Program-made: the position numbers and the translations under genes
Notes under the pieces: model-generated
What the model saw: the letters and a program-made list of their open reading frames with translations, nothing else
Told to the model about the DNA's origin: nothing
Databases searched by the model: none
Assembly (NCBI RefSeq): GCF_003344535.1
Contig: NZ_QPKS01000002.1
Coordinates: 62,001 to 126,000, forward strand
Origin: Exiguobacterium flavidum
GTDB taxonomy: Bacteria > Bacillota > Bacilli > Exiguobacteriales > Exiguobacteriaceae
Length of the DNA: 64,000 bases
Direction of reading: 5' to 3'
In this document: in pieces, positions 40,704 to 56,084 of the stretch
Layout: every line of letters starts with the position of its first letter
Position numbering within the stretch: the stretch's first letter is position 1

Positions 40704-42125
40704 TTGAAGAAATCAACGACAGCAGTGATCGCCGTCAGCACGTTCGGACTCGGGCTTGGCACCGGGGCCGTCGGGATGCTCGCGGCAGGCGGGACGGAGA
40801 CGACGAGTTCGTCGAAGAGCGCCGACATGCAGGGCGACTGGCAGAAGGTCGAACAGATCCGCCAATTGATCGCAACGAACTACCTGGAGGATGTCACGGA
40901 CAAGGAGCTGCTTGACGGCGCGTTGACAGGGATGGCCGAGGCGCTCGACGATCCGTACTCCGTCTATATGGATGAATCGGATACGGCCCACTTCAAGGAC
41001 AACCTGAACTCGAGCTTCGAAGGAATCGGGGCGACGCTCGAACAGAAGGGCGAGGCGATCGTCATCGTCTCCCCGATCAAAGGCTCACCGGCCGAAAAAG
41101 CAGGACTGAAGCCGGGCGACATCATCGTCGAGGTCGACGGCGAATCGATGAAGGGGAAGAAGACGGACGAGGCGGTCAAGCTGATCCGCGGCAAGAAGGG
41201 GACGGACGTCGTCCTGACGATCCAGCGCGGCAGCCAGAGCCCGATGAAGATCACGATCACGCGGGATACGATTCCGATCGAGACGGTCTACTCGGAGACG
41301 GAGAACGTCGGCGGCAAGAAGATCGGCGTCCTCGAAGTGACGCAGTTCTCGGAACCGACGGCCGAAGAGTTCGAGACGCAGCTCGCGAAGCTCGAAGCGG
41401 ACGGGATCGACGGCCTCGTCATCGACGTGCGCGGCAATCCGGGCGGCCTGCTTCCTGCGGTCGCGGACATGATTGCACCGTTCATCCCGAAGGAGACGCC
41501 CGTCTTCCAGATCGAGAACAACAAGGGAGAACGCCAGCAACAGTTCGGGGCGGCGAGCGACAAGAAGCCGTACAAGGTCGTCGTGCTCGAGGACGAGGGA
41601 TCGGCATCGGCGTCCGAGATCCTCGCAGCAGGCCTGAAGGAAGGCGCGGGTGCCGAGGTCGTCGGCGTCAAATCGTTCGGTAAGGGGATTGTCCAGAACG
41701 CCTACGACCTCAAGGACGGAAGCGACCTCAAGCTGACGACGAGCAAGTGGCTGACGCCGAACGGCAACTGGATCCACAAGAAGGGCGTCAAGCCGACGGT
41801 CGAAGTCAAGCAGCCGGACTACTACGCCGTCACGAAGATCCTGCCGGAGGACAAGCCGCTCAAGGTCGGCTCGTACGGCAAGGAGGTCGAGAACGCGCAC
41901 CTCGTATTAAAAGCGCTTGGTTTCGATCCGAAAGGGCAGGACGGTTATTACGGCGACACGATGAAACGTGCCGTCGAGGCGCTCCAGAAGGACGCGAAGC
42001 TCGACGTCACAGGGGCGATCGACGTCGAGACGGCGACCGAGATGGAGACGCGCCTGCTCAAGATGCTCGATGAAGAGAAGAACGACGTCCAGCGCAAGAA
42101 GGCGCTCGAGGTCGCAGCAAACTAA
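40704..42125 (+). CDS. ctpB: Carboxy-terminal processing protease (S41) CtpB-like
   Basis: 473 aa from a TTG start. Signal/anchor segment near 5-30, PDZ domain about 95-180 ('ASLEQKGEAIVIVSPIKGSPAEKAG' type), S41 protease core about 200-380 with nucleophile Ser in 'GSASASEILAAGL' and general-base Lys in 'KSFGKGIVQ', then a peptidoglycan-binding domain (about 390-450, 'LKALGFDPKGQDGYYG'). Secreted, cell-wall-associated. In spore formers it acts in sigma-K signalling; here a housekeeping role is more likely. Confidence 0.93.
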   Translation: MKKSTTAVIAVSTFGLGLGTGAVGMLAAGGTETTSSSKSADMQGDWQKVEQIRQLIATNYLEDVTDKELLDGALTGMAEALDDPYSVYMDESDTAHFKDNLNSSFEGIGATLEQKGEAIVIVSPIKGSPAEKAGLKPGDIIVEVDGESMKGKKTDEAVKLIRGKKGTDVVLTIQRGSQSPMKITITRDTIPIETVYSETENVGGKKIGVLEVTQFSEPTAEEFETQLAKLEADGIDGLVIDVRGNPGGLLPAVADMIAPFIPKETPVFQIENNKGERQQQFGAASDKKPYKVVVLEDEGSASASEILAAGLKEGAGAEVVGVKSFGKGIVQNAYDLKDGSDLKLTTSKWLTPNGNWIHKKGVKPTVEVKQPDYYAVTKILPEDKPLKVGSYGKEVENAHLVLKALGFDPKGQDGYYGDTMKRAVEALQKDAKLDVTGAIDVETATEMETRLLKMLDEEKNDVQRKKALEVAAN

Positions 42126-42143
42126 CGAGAGGTAGGTCAGGAC

Positions 42144-43298
42144 GTGGGAACACTTGAAGCAATCGGCTTCGCGGCGCTCAGTCTCGCCGCAAGCCCCGCA
42201 TTATGGTTAGGAGTCTTACTCAGTTTTTGGATCGGCGCGCGCCGGATCAAGCGGGAACGTAACCTGTTCCGCTCGCGGACGCGCGGCAAACGGACGGACG
42301 TCCTCGAGACGCTCCTGCCGGGTCTTGCGATCGGTGCCTTCCTGTCGGTCGTAAGCGTCCTGCTCGGGCTGACCGTCACGCCTGTCTTCCTCATCGTATT
42401 CACTGCTGTCGCGTCACTCATCCTCCTTGCAGGAGTCGTCCGGCTGTCGAATCCGCTCTGGCCGCTCACCGCAATCGCGGTGCTGCTGATCGCGGGAGTC
42501 GCGATCCCGTCACTTGGTGAGCTCGGCGAGGTGTCGGTGTTCACGATCCTTGCGATCACGGCGCTCAGTCTGATCGGCGAGGTCCTCCTCGTCCGGATGC
42601 GCGGAACGAAGCGCCTGTCACCATCGCTCGTCCTCTCGAAACGGGGGCGCTTCATCGGTGGACTTGCCGCGAACAAGCTCTGGCTCGTCCCGCTCGTCCT
42701 GTTCGTCCCGGGCGAGTCGCTCGGCTTCCTGCCGTTCGACTTGCCGGCAGTCGTCCCGGTCGTGCTCGTCATGCCGATCGGCTTCAGCTTCCTCTTCACG
42801 GGAGACTTGCCGAAGGTGCTGGTCCGTCCACTCCTCGCCGGACGCTTCGCGACGGCAGGGCTGTCGCTGCTGCTTGCGCTCGGCGCGTACTTCCTCGACC
42901 GTGTCGAATGGCTGTACGGCCTGCCCGTGCTGCTTGCGCTCCATCTCTTCCTCCATCAACGGGCGAAGCGCCTCAACCGGCAGAAGACGCCGCTCTTCTC
43001 GAACGGCGAACGCGGCGTCGTAATCCTCGGGACGCTCGCCGGGAAACCGGCCGACTCGATGGGACTTGTCGCAGGGGAGGCGATCCACAAGGTCAACGGC
43101 GACTTCGTCGACTCGGAGCGTGCGTTCTATGAGGCGATTCAGCGGCACAAGCCGTATCTCCGCCTCGAGGTGATGAACCATAACGGCGACGTCCGGTTCG
43201 CCCAGCGTGCGTTCTATGAGCAGGACCACCACGAACTTGGGATCCTGTTCGTCAACGAGCCGGCGCACCAGCGGACGAAAATCAAACAGTTGCACTGA
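42144..43298 (+). CDS. minJ: Division-site topological factor MinJ-like PDZ membrane protein
   Basis: 384 aa from a GTG start. About six to eight membrane segments fill residues 1-265; a PDZ-like domain follows ('GVVILGTLAGKPADSMGLVAG'-type, seen as 'LAGKPADSMGLVAGEAIHKV') to about 345. Architecture, length and position between ctpB and uvrB agree with MinJ (YvjD) of B. subtilis, which links DivIVA to MinD. swrA, found beside it in B. subtilis, is absent. Confidence 0.85.
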   Translation: MGTLEAIGFAALSLAASPALWLGVLLSFWIGARRIKRERNLFRSRTRGKRTDVLETLLPGLAIGAFLSVVSVLLGLTVTPVFLIVFTAVASLILLAGVVRLSNPLWPLTAIAVLLIAGVAIPSLGELGEVSVFTILAITALSLIGEVLLVRMRGTKRLSPSLVLSKRGRFIGGLAANKLWLVPLVLFVPGESLGFLPFDLPAVVPVVLVMPIGFSFLFTGDLPKVLVRPLLAGRFATAGLSLLLALGAYFLDRVEWLYGLPVLLALHLFLHQRAKRLNRQKTPLFSNGERGVVILGTLAGKPADSMGLVAGEAIHKVNGDFVDSERAFYEAIQRHKPYLRLEVMNHNGDVRFAQRAFYEQDHHELGILFVNEPAHQRTKIKQLH

Positions 43299-43302
43299 AA
43301 AC

Positions 43303-43330
43303 AAGGCATGGTCTGCGGATCATGCTTTTT
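43303..43330 (+). terminator. minJ terminator
   Basis: GCATGGTC / GATCATGC stem with a 4-nt loop followed by TTTTT. Confidence 0.78.
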
Positions 43331-43375
43331 CGTTTTCTGAAAAAAGGGTAACCCTATTTAGAGGAGCAAAATCAT

Positions 43376-43403
43376 CGAATGTTTGTTCGCTAAGTGGTAC
43401 AAT
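43376..43403 (+). promoter_or_regulatory. uvrBA promoter with LexA (SOS) box
   Basis: CGAATGTTTGTTCG (43376-43389) matches the Gram-positive LexA box CGAAC-N4-GTTCG with one mismatch. It overlaps the presumed -35 of a promoter with -10 TACAAT (43398-43403), so LexA would block initiation. Confidence 0.8.
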
Positions 43404-43441
43404 TAAAGAAGATTTTTTCAGAGAGACAGGGGGAAGTATTG

Positions 43442-45409
<1,968 letters not shown>

Positions 45410-45410
45410 G

Positions 45411-48266
<2,856 letters not shown>

Positions 48267-48363
48267 CGAAACTTTTCGCAAGGACGATTCGTAGGAAGCT
48301 GTTAGGGGAAAACCCTAATGCAGCACGACCTGTTTTCCATTGAACATAAGGGAGGAATTACGG

Positions 48364-49467
48364 ATGAAGCAAGATATGCGTCAACTGATTCTCGAACAAG
48401 TCAAGGAAGGCAAGCTGACGATCGATGAGGCGCTCGATAAGCTCGAACGGCTCGAGTCGATCGACACCCATGAATCGAAACCAACGAACAAGTTCGTCGA
48501 ACCGGCGCCGGAACAATACGAGCGGGTCGACAGCTATAACGTCGAATCGCTGACGTCGAAGGTGATGTCCGCGATCGACGGACTCGTCACGCGCCTCAAG
48601 GACAGCGACATGTCGTTCAGCCAGGCGACGGGACCGAACGTCACGTACGTCAAGCGCTTCCCGTTCTCGGGCGATTCGGTCACGCTCGACCTGTTCAACG
48701 CGAACATGATCGTCGAGCCGTCGGACGACGAGGAATGCGAACTGACGGTGACGGGACGTCCGCTCCGCCAAGTATCGGAGGAACAGGCGCTCGAGCAGCT
48801 CCAGGCGTCCGTCCAGCATTCCGTGACGATGAACGCGCTGCACGTCCGCCTGAAGGACCGCCGTGTCCGGGCGACGGTCCAGCTGAAGATTCCGCGCCGC
48901 CACTATGAGTCGTTGAACGCCCAGACGCTCAACGGTGAAGTGACGGTCCATTCGCTCGACGTCTCATCGCTCCGCCTGATGACGGCGAACGGACGGATCC
49001 TCGTCCGCGACGTGATCGGCGACGACTTCAAGCTGTCGACTGGCAACGGCACGATCGAACTCGAGGCATCCGAAGCGCACAAGCTCGGGGCGAAGACGGC
49101 GAACGGTCAGATCATCGTGAGCGGCGTCTACCAGAAGACGGACCTGAAGACCGCGAACGGTAACATCCGTTGCGAGGTCAAGACGGCGCACGACGCGAAG
49201 ATCGAGGCCTCGTCGCTCGCCGGAAGCGTCTCGATCATCCTGCCGCACGGCGCGGAAGTATACGGGGAGCTCGAGACGAACTTCGGCGGGCTCAACTGCA
49301 ACCTCGACGACATGGAGCTGATCCGCAACCAGAAGGAGATCGCGAGCCAGAAGCTCCATTTCATCTCGGGTCGCGGACGCACGCCGAAGATCGAGGTCGA
49401 GGCGGAGACGCGGACGGGGACGGTCTCCGTCACCCACGGGACGCATCTCAGCCCGCTGACGATGTAA
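48364..49467 (+). CDS. YvlB-like DUF4097 protein
   Basis: 367 aa. The short N-terminal helical domain ('QLILEQVKEGKLTIDEALDKLERL') is the streptomycin-biosynthesis-like/SHOCT-type segment of YvlB, followed by DUF4097 beta-helix repeats ('TANGRILVRDV', 'TGNGTIELEAS', 'TANGQIIVSGV', 'TANGNIRCEV'). B. subtilis yvlB lies in the same uvrA-hprK interval and belongs to envelope-stress genes. Function unproven. GGGAGG precedes the ATG at 48364. Confidence 0.88.
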   Translation: MKQDMRQLILEQVKEGKLTIDEALDKLERLESIDTHESKPTNKFVEPAPEQYERVDSYNVESLTSKVMSAIDGLVTRLKDSDMSFSQATGPNVTYVKRFPFSGDSVTLDLFNANMIVEPSDDEECELTVTGRPLRQVSEEQALEQLQASVQHSVTMNALHVRLKDRRVRATVQLKIPRRHYESLNAQTLNGEVTVHSLDVSSLRLMTANGRILVRDVIGDDFKLSTGNGTIELEASEAHKLGAKTANGQIIVSGVYQKTDLKTANGNIRCEVKTAHDAKIEASSLAGSVSIILPHGAEVYGELETNFGGLNCNLDDMELIRNQKEIASQKLHFISGRGRTPKIEVEAETRTGTVSVTHGTHLSPLTM

Positions 49468-49483
49468 TCTGAGTAGACGAATG

Positions 49484-49517
49484 AAGCGGCCCCCTCATCA
49501 TGAGGGAGCCGCTTTTT
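49484..49517 (+). terminator. yvlB terminator
   Basis: AAGCGGC...GCCGCTT stem with an inner CCCTCAT/ATGAGGG helix followed by TTTTT. Confidence 0.92.
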
Positions 49518-49558
49518 GCGTCGTCTTCTGCTGGCGCGAACGCCAGAGCACGCGCTCT

Positions 49559-49957
49559 TTAGATATCGTAGCCATCCTGGTTCATCGGCATGTGCGGATC
49601 GTTGTAGATGTCCTCCCAGTTCGACATGTCAAAGCCGAGCTGCAGCATGAAATAGACGAGCAGGATCGTCAGGACGATCGAGGCGAGGATCAGCAGGATG
49701 CCAATCAGGCGCTTGCCGCGTCTGCGGCGCCAGTAGAAGATGATAGCGAGGATGAGCGAGATCAGGCCGCCCGTGAAGATGAGTCCGGCAAGCGAGATGA
49801 TGAAGAAGAGCAGCGCGTTCTGGTCCTTTTCCCGAGAGTATGCCTTCCACATGTCGATCAGCGAGACGATCACGTAGATGAACGTCGCGAGCGCGATGAC
49901 GAGTAGCAGGATCGCCGTGATTGCGAGGCCGGTGCTGCCGTTAGTTGTCATCATCAT
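49559..49957 (-). CDS. Small three-helix membrane protein
   Basis: 132 aa. Three hydrophobic segments ('AITAILLLVIALATFIYVIV', 'LLFFIISLAGLIFTGGLISL', 'LIGILLILASIVLTILLVYF') with a basic loop 'YWRRRRGKR' between the last two and an acidic C-terminus. Three ATG codons in a row (49957, 49954, 49951); GGGGGG lies 8 nt before the first. No family recognised. Convergent with yvlB and divergent from hprK. Confidence 0.78.
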   Translation of the reverse strand: MMMTTNGSTGLAITAILLLVIALATFIYVIVSLIDMWKAYSREKDQNALLFFIISLAGLIFTGGLISLILAIIFYWRRRRGKRLIGILLILASIVLTILLVYFMLQLGFDMSNWEDIYNDPHMPMNQDGYDI

Positions 49958-50020
49958 TGGTTTTCCCCCCTTTCCATTTCTAAGGCTATTCCCAGTATTC
50001 GCCGTGGTTAGTCCGACTCC

Positions 50021-50047
50021 TTGAAAACCGTAAAAATATGGTACAAT
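50021..50047 (+). promoter_or_regulatory. hprK operon promoter
   Basis: TTGAAA (50021-50026) and extended -10 TGGTACAAT (50039-50047), 15-nt spacer. Confidence 0.65.
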
Positions 50048-50072
50048 ACTTACCGTGAAAGGAGTGGTTCGC

Positions 50073-51011
50073 TTGCAAGCAAAAGTACGTACCGCTGAAA
50101 TCGTAAAACAGTTCAATCTAAAAATCATCACGGGGGAAGAGGGGCTCCACCGTCCCATCCTGACGGCAGACCTCTGTCGGCCGGGCCTCGTCCTCGCCGG
50201 CTACTACGCCTATTACCCGGCGGAACGCCTGCAGGTGCTCGGGAAGACGGAGCTGACGTTCTTCAACAACCTGACGTACGCGGAACAACGCGAGCGGGCG
50301 AACATCCTCTGTACGGACGAAACACCGGGCATCCTCGTCACGCGCGGTTTCGAGGTGCCGAAGGCGATCATCGAGGCGGCGGAGGAGGCGAACGTCCCGG
50401 TCCTCGTGACGAAGGGGCACACGACATCGGTCGAATCGCAGATCACGAACTTCCTCGAGGCGGAGCTCGCGCCGACAACGGCCATGCACGGCGTACTTGT
50501 CGATATCTACGGCGTCGGCGTCTTCATCAAGGGGGCGAGCGGCGTCGGTAAGTCGGAGACGGCGCTCGAGCTCGTCAAACGTGGTCATCGCCTCGTCGCT
50601 GACGATTCCGTCGAGATCAGACAGACGGGCGACGGCATCCTCGTCGGGACGGCGCCGAAGCTGATCCAGCACCTGCTCGAGATCCGCGGAATCGGCATCA
50701 TCGACGTGATGACGCTGTTCGGTGCGGGAGCGGTCCGCTCCCACAAGAAGATCAGCCTCGTCTGCAACCTCGAACTATGGGATCAGACGAAGGTGTACGA
50801 CCGGGTCGGGCTCGACCAGGAAGTGCTCAAGATCATCGACACGGAGATCCCGTTCCTGACGATCCCGGTTCGCCCAGGGCGTAACCTTGCCGTCATCATC
50901 GAGGTCGCTGCGATGAACTACCGCCTGAAGAACATGGGCATCAACACGGCGGAAGAATTCGCCGCTCGTTTGGCGCAAGCCATCGAGGATGGGAATGGAG
51001 GCATTTTATGA
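50073..51011 (+). CDS. hprK: HPr kinase/phosphorylase
   Basis: Phosphorylates Ser46 of HPr in response to glycolytic intermediates and so controls CcpA-dependent catabolite repression. 312 aa. Walker A GASGVGKS at 154-161 with the HprK signature '[21 protein letters not shown]' near the C-terminus (seen as '[11 protein letters not shown]'). TTG start at 50073 with AAAGGAG upstream, giving the '[15 protein letters not shown]' N-terminus. First gene of hprK-lgt-ppaX-acetyltransferase, with overlapping stops and starts. Confidence 0.96.
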   Translation: MQAKVRTAEIVKQFNLKIITGEEGLHRPILTADLCRPGLVLAGYYAYYPAERLQVLGKTELTFFNNLTYAEQRERANILCTDETPGILVTRGFEVPKAIIEAAEEANVPVLVTKGHTTSVESQITNFLEAELAPTTAMHGVLVDIYGVGVFIKGASGVGKSETALELVKRGHRLVADDSVEIRQTGDGILVGTAPKLIQHLLEIRGIGIIDVMTLFGAGAVRSHKKISLVCNLELWDQTKVYDRVGLDQEVLKIIDTEIPFLTIPVRPGRNLAVIIEVAAMNYRLKNMGINTAEEFAARLAQAIEDGNGGIL

Positions 51012-51844
51012 AGTCGCTCGCTAGTGTCCAGCCGACGTTCGACCGTGTCGCGATCGAACTCGGACCGATCCCGATCTACTGGTACGGGGTCGTCATCGCC
51101 TTAGGAGCCATCCTCGGCCTCCTGATCGCGATCTATGAATCGAAACGGATCGGCTTCAACGAGGAATACGCGGTCGACGTCGTCATCTGGTCGATCCCGA
51201 TCAGCATCCTCTGTGCCCGCATCTACTACGTCATCTTCGAGTGGGACTACTACGGTCAGCATCTCGACCAGATCATCAACATCCGCCAGGGCGGAATCGC
51301 GATCCATGGCGCCATCTTCGGCGCCCTGCTGACGGTGTTCCTCTACACGAAGAAGAAGAACATCTCCTTCTGGCAGATCACGGACATCCTCGCGCCGTCG
51401 CTCCTGCTCGGACAGGCGATCGGCCGCTGGGGGAACTTCTTCAACCAGGAAGCGCACGGGGGCAAGACGACGTGGACATTCCTGCAGGATACGCTCCACC
51501 TGCCGAAGTGGATCGTCAATCAGATGTACATCGACGGCAGCTACTACATCCCGACGTTCCTCTACGAGAGCCTCTGGAACATCCTCGGCGTCATCCTGCT
51601 GATCGTCTGGCGGATGGTCGGCAATCCGCGCCGCGGGTACATCTTCCTCGGCTACCTCGTCTGGTATTCGATCGGACGCTTCTATATCGAGGGACTCCGG
51701 ACGGACAGCCTGATGGTCGCCGGAGAATTGCGGACGGCACAGCTCGTCTCGATCGCCTTGTTCGCGTTCGGCCTGATCATGATGTTCATCCGCCGTTCGG
51801 CGCCGCGTTATCTTGACGGAACGAAATTGGAGGGATCGAAGTGA
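51008..51844 (+). CDS. lgt: Prolipoprotein diacylglyceryl transferase
   Basis: Adds diacylglycerol to the lipobox Cys of prolipoproteins in the membrane. 278 aa, seven membrane segments; active-site block '[15 protein letters not shown]' and '[13 protein letters not shown]', plus '[12 protein letters not shown]'-type motif (here '[15 protein letters not shown]'). Overlaps hprK by 4 nt. Client lipoproteins in this window include the OppA-like protein and CccB. Confidence 0.96.
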   Translation: MKSLASVQPTFDRVAIELGPIPIYWYGVVIALGAILGLLIAIYESKRIGFNEEYAVDVVIWSIPISILCARIYYVIFEWDYYGQHLDQIINIRQGGIAIHGAIFGALLTVFLYTKKKNISFWQITDILAPSLLLGQAIGRWGNFFNQEAHGGKTTWTFLQDTLHLPKWIVNQMYIDGSYYIPTFLYESLWNILGVILLIVWRMVGNPRRGYIFLGYLVWYSIGRFYIEGLRTDSLMVAGELRTAQLVSIALFAFGLIMMFIRRSAPRYLDGTKLEGSK

Positions 51845-52497
51845 TCACGACACTCTTGTTTGATCTTGACGGGACGCTCATCGATACGAACCCGCTCATT
51901 TTGAAGAGTTTCGAGCATACGCTCGGCTACTATTATCCGGACCGGACGTTCTCGCACGAGGAACTCCTGCCGTTCATCGGACCGACGCTCGAGAAGTCGT
52001 TCTCGGAGATGGACGCGGAGCTCTGGCGCGAGATGGTCGCCTTCTACCGCAGCTACAACATCGCCATGCACGATGAGCTCGTGCTCGAGTACCCGGGCGT
52101 CCTCGACGGCCTGCGCGACCTGAAGGAGCGCGGGTACAAGCTCGCGATCGTCACGTCGAAGAGCGGGCGCGTCGCGCGCAAGGGACTCGAGCTGTTCGGC
52201 CTGACACCACTCTTCGACGCCGTCATCGCGGCGGACGACGTGACGATGGAAAAGCCTGCGACCGAGCCGTTCGAGAAGGCGATGGCGCTGCTCGGCGCGA
52301 CACCTGAGGAGACGATCATGGTCGGGGACAACGACACGGACATCCACGGCGGCAAGAACGCCGGCCTGAAGACGGTCGCCGTCGGCTGGGCGATCAAGGG
52401 GCGTGCCTATCTCGAGGCGCTCGAGCCGGACTTGATCATCGATTCGATGAAGGATCTCGGCGACTGGCTGGAGCAGCAAAATGGCACGGCGCACTGA
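51841..52497 (+). CDS. ppaX: Pyrophosphatase PpaX (HAD family)
   Basis: Hydrolyses pyrophosphate, including that formed when HprK dephosphorylates Ser-P-HPr. 218 aa. HAD motif I '[10 protein letters not shown]' (6-15), motif II 'TSKSGR', motif IV 'MVGDNDTDI'. GTG start overlapping lgt by 4 nt. Confidence 0.93.
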   Translation: MITTLLFDLDGTLIDTNPLILKSFEHTLGYYYPDRTFSHEELLPFIGPTLEKSFSEMDAELWREMVAFYRSYNIAMHDELVLEYPGVLDGLRDLKERGYKLAIVTSKSGRVARKGLELFGLTPLFDAVIAADDVTMEKPATEPFEKAMALLGATPEETIMVGDNDTDIHGGKNAGLKTVAVGWAIKGRAYLEALEPDLIIDSMKDLGDWLEQQNGTAH

Positions 52498-52963
52498 CCG
52501 GTATCGCCTGAAGGGGGCGAACCCGCTCTGGCAGATGTACCGGACGGTCTCATTCTTCAAGGTGATGTGGTGTTTCGCCGTCATCACGATCGGCAGGTAC
52601 TCGCCGTCACTCGCCTTCAAGAACGCGCTCTACCGCAACCTGCTCGGGATGCGGATCGGCAGGGAGACGGCACTCGCCCTGATGGTGATGCCGGACACGA
52701 TGTTCCCGGAGAAGATCACGATCGGTGACAATACGATCATCGGCTTCAACACGACGATCCTATGTCACGAATATTTGACGGACGAGTACCGGCTCGGTGA
52801 CGTCATCATCGGCAACAATGTCCTGATCGGTGCGAACGTGACGATCCTGCCCGGCGTGACGATCGGTGACGGCGCGGTCATCGGTGCCGGATCGGTCGTC
52901 CACCGCGACGTCGCCCCGGGCGAGCGTGTCTCGAGCCAGCCGCTGCGCAGTCATGAAATGTGA
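52481..52963 (+). CDS. Hexapeptide-repeat acyltransferase (YvoF-like)
   Basis: 160 aa. Left-handed beta-helix hexapeptide repeats at about 65-150 ('[13 protein letters not shown]', '[13 protein letters not shown]', '[15 protein letters not shown]'). The same gene position follows ppaX in B. subtilis (yvoF). Overlaps ppaX by 17 nt with GGAG upstream. Acyl donor and acceptor unknown. Confidence 0.88.
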   Translation: MARRTDRYRLKGANPLWQMYRTVSFFKVMWCFAVITIGRYSPSLAFKNALYRNLLGMRIGRETALALMVMPDTMFPEKITIGDNTIIGFNTTILCHEYLTDEYRLGDVIIGNNVLIGANVTILPGVTIGDGAVIGAGSVVHRDVAPGERVSSQPLRSHEM

Positions 52964-52987
52964 CGAAATTGTGAGCGAAGGAGGGGA

Positions 52988-53371
52988 ATGAATTTGAACC
53001 ATATTCGTTTTACTTATAAAACAGGAAAGTATTTCGGAAGATTATTCGCAGAGCGTCCGCAAGGTCTCGTCGTCGAGGTCCTCGCCGTCGAGAAGCATCC
53101 GACGCAAGGCGATCTGCACAATCCGCGAGCGGTCGACGTTCCGCTCTTCCACGTCCGACAAGCCCTGCATGAGCACGAAAAGGTCGTCGTCCCGCCGTCG
53201 GTCGTCTATGCATACGACGGTGAGATTCCTTCCTATAAAGAGAGTCTCAAGAGCGCGTACGACAGCGCGGTCGAGAAGCTTTCGGCACAAGCGGACGGAA
53301 TGGATGTTTTTGCGGAAAAATGCTTGAATAATTATCGGGAACTGGAAACGATCTACGCGAAACGCTGGTGA
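52988..53371 (+). CDS. kapB: KapB-like protein
   Basis: 127 aa. 'RFTYKTGKYFGRLFAERPQG' and 'VEVLAVEKHPTQGDLHNPRAVDVPLFHVRQAL' (seen as 'AVEKHPTQGDLHNP') match the KapB fold, known in B. subtilis as a kinase-associated protein needed for phosphorelay input to Spo0A. In this apparently non-spore-forming setting its partner is unclear. Start uncertain: the ATG at 52988 is close to AAGGAGG (3 nt); a TTG at 52994 has better spacing. Confidence 0.85.
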   Translation: MNLNHIRFTYKTGKYFGRLFAERPQGLVVEVLAVEKHPTQGDLHNPRAVDVPLFHVRQALHEHEKVVVPPSVVYAYDGEIPSYKESLKSAYDSAVEKLSAQADGMDVFAEKCLNNYRELETIYAKRW

Positions 53372-53390
53372 AAATCACCGGCGTTTTTTT
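53363..53390 (+). terminator. kapB terminator
   Basis: CGCTGGTGA / TCACCGGCG stem, short A-rich loop, then TTTTTTT; overlaps the stop codon. Confidence 0.9.
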
Positions 53391-53458
53391 GGTTGCAACG
53401 GCTGGATAGATGCGCTATCCTTTTCAATGCAACTAAGAACTGATGTGGGGGCTTGAAT

Positions 53459-54943
53459 ATGGAACTACAAGAAAAGATCAATGACCCCTTCGCGATCACG
53501 ACGCGTCAGGCGGAGCTTTTTTATTTCCGCGGACGTAAGGCGCACCGGGAAGGGAGACTTGAGGAAGCCGTGTTCCATCTCGACGAGGCGACGACGCTTC
53601 AGCCGAATGACGCACGCTACCTCATGCGCTATGCACGGGTCCTGTTCGAGACAGGAGAGGTCAATCACGCGAACGACATTTTGAAGCGTGTGATCGAGAT
53701 CGATCCGCTAAACACGGAATCCCTCTATTACCTTGCTAACAATTACGCTCACGTTTCACTATATGAAGAAGCAAAACGCTTCGCGCTCGATTACCTCGAA
53801 GCTGCTCCGCAAGGTTTCCACGCGGAAGCATCGGCGGCACTCGTCGAACTGATCGATCTCGAACAGGAGATGGAGGACGACGACGAGGACGAACTGATCC
53901 GTCTGCATGCACAGGCGCAGAAGCAAATCGACAAAGGCATGCTGTTCGCGGCACAGGAGACGCTCCAGTCGCTGATCACGCTCTACCCGACGTTCTGGCC
54001 GGCCTACAACAACCGGGCGATCGTCGAATTCTATCTCGGCGAGAACGAACAGGCCTTCCGGACCCTCGAGCAGGTGCTCGCAGGAAACCCCGGGAACCTG
54101 CACGCGCTTTGCAACACCCTCGTCCTGCTGCACGAGATGGGACAGGACGAAGAGGCGTACCGGCTTTCGAAAAAGCTCGAGAACGTCCGCCCGGTCCAGC
54201 TCGAGACGCGCTATAAGGTCGCCTCGACACTCGCTATCATCGGACGTCATGACCTCGCCTACACGGAACTGAAGATGCTCGAACGCCGCGGCTATCGGGG
54301 CGACCCGCTGTTTGGCCACTGGCTGAGCATCTCGGCCTTCAAGACAGGGCACGTCGAGGAAGCGACGGAGTTCCTCCAGTCGGCGGAAGCGAAAGCGCTC
54401 CGCGAGGAGAAGGACCCGTACGACATCCGCTATAACCTGCAGTTCCGCGCGGCGCTGATCCAGACGCTGAAGACGGAGGACGATATCTCCCGGATCTTCG
54501 CTGCATTGCTCCTCGCGAAGCTGAACGACGACGAGGCGCGCCTCGCGCTCTCGATGATGCCCGAGGTGACGGATAACAAGGACGTGCTTCTGCTTACGGA
54601 GCAGGTGACGCACGAGATGGACGGAACGCAAGTGGTCGTAGATGAACGCATCAACCGCGCCTTGCAAACGATCCGTCTGACGGAACGATTCATCGAGGAA
54701 GAAGACCGGATGAGTCTGGAAGGAGACTTCTACGAGCGATTCGCCCGTCTCGTCCTGAGCGGAGAGGAGTTCCGTGATATCGACGCTGCTGCCGCCGCCT
54801 TGATCTTCCTGTTCAGCGAAATTCGGGAGCCTGTGTTGATCGAGGACGTCAGCCAGCTGCTTGGTACTTCTTTCGACCGGACAGCCGGGCAAATCCGGGA
54901 TTTCAAGCGGATGCTTGCCGCTGAAGCATGTGCAAAGTGTTAA
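53459..54943 (+). CDS. TPR-repeat protein (YvcD-like)
   Basis: 494 aa, soluble. TPR helices at about 18-120 ('AHREGRLEEAVFHLDEATTL', 'ANDILKRVIEIDPLNTESLY') and 160-260 ('AAQETLQSLITLYPTFWPAY'); an acidic run 'EMEDDDEDE' near 140. B. subtilis yvcD, also a TPR protein, sits just before trxB as here. Function unknown. GGGGG precedes the ATG at 53459. Confidence 0.85.
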   Translation: MELQEKINDPFAITTRQAELFYFRGRKAHREGRLEEAVFHLDEATTLQPNDARYLMRYARVLFETGEVNHANDILKRVIEIDPLNTESLYYLANNYAHVSLYEEAKRFALDYLEAAPQGFHAEASAALVELIDLEQEMEDDDEDELIRLHAQAQKQIDKGMLFAAQETLQSLITLYPTFWPAYNNRAIVEFYLGENEQAFRTLEQVLAGNPGNLHALCNTLVLLHEMGQDEEAYRLSKKLENVRPVQLETRYKVASTLAIIGRHDLAYTELKMLERRGYRGDPLFGHWLSISAFKTGHVEEATEFLQSAEAKALREEKDPYDIRYNLQFRAALIQTLKTEDDISRIFAALLLAKLNDDEARLALSMMPEVTDNKDVLLLTEQVTHEMDGTQVVVDERINRALQTIRLTERFIEEEDRMSLEGDFYERFARLVLSGEEFRDIDAAAAALIFLFSEIREPVLIEDVSQLLGTSFDRTAGQIRDFKRMLAAEACAKC

Positions 54944-54989
54944 TCGGTTGTCTGTGATATACTCAAGTCACGAATGAAATTTCAAATGA

Positions 54990-55964
<975 letters not shown>

Positions 55965-55970
55965 ACCGAT

Positions 55971-56019
55971 ACCAGCTTCATTTGAAGGAAGAGACTTCAA
56001 TGAAGCTGGGTCTTTTTTT
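55971..56019 (+). terminator. trxB terminator
   Basis: ACCAGCTTCATTTGAAG / CTTCAATGAAGCTGGGT long stem with an internal wobble, then TTTTTTT. Confidence 0.93.
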
Positions 56020-56084
56020 ATGATACAATCAGTAGGAAACGAAAACACACACGGGACAGTTGTCCGAATTTGGGGGTCAGAAGG

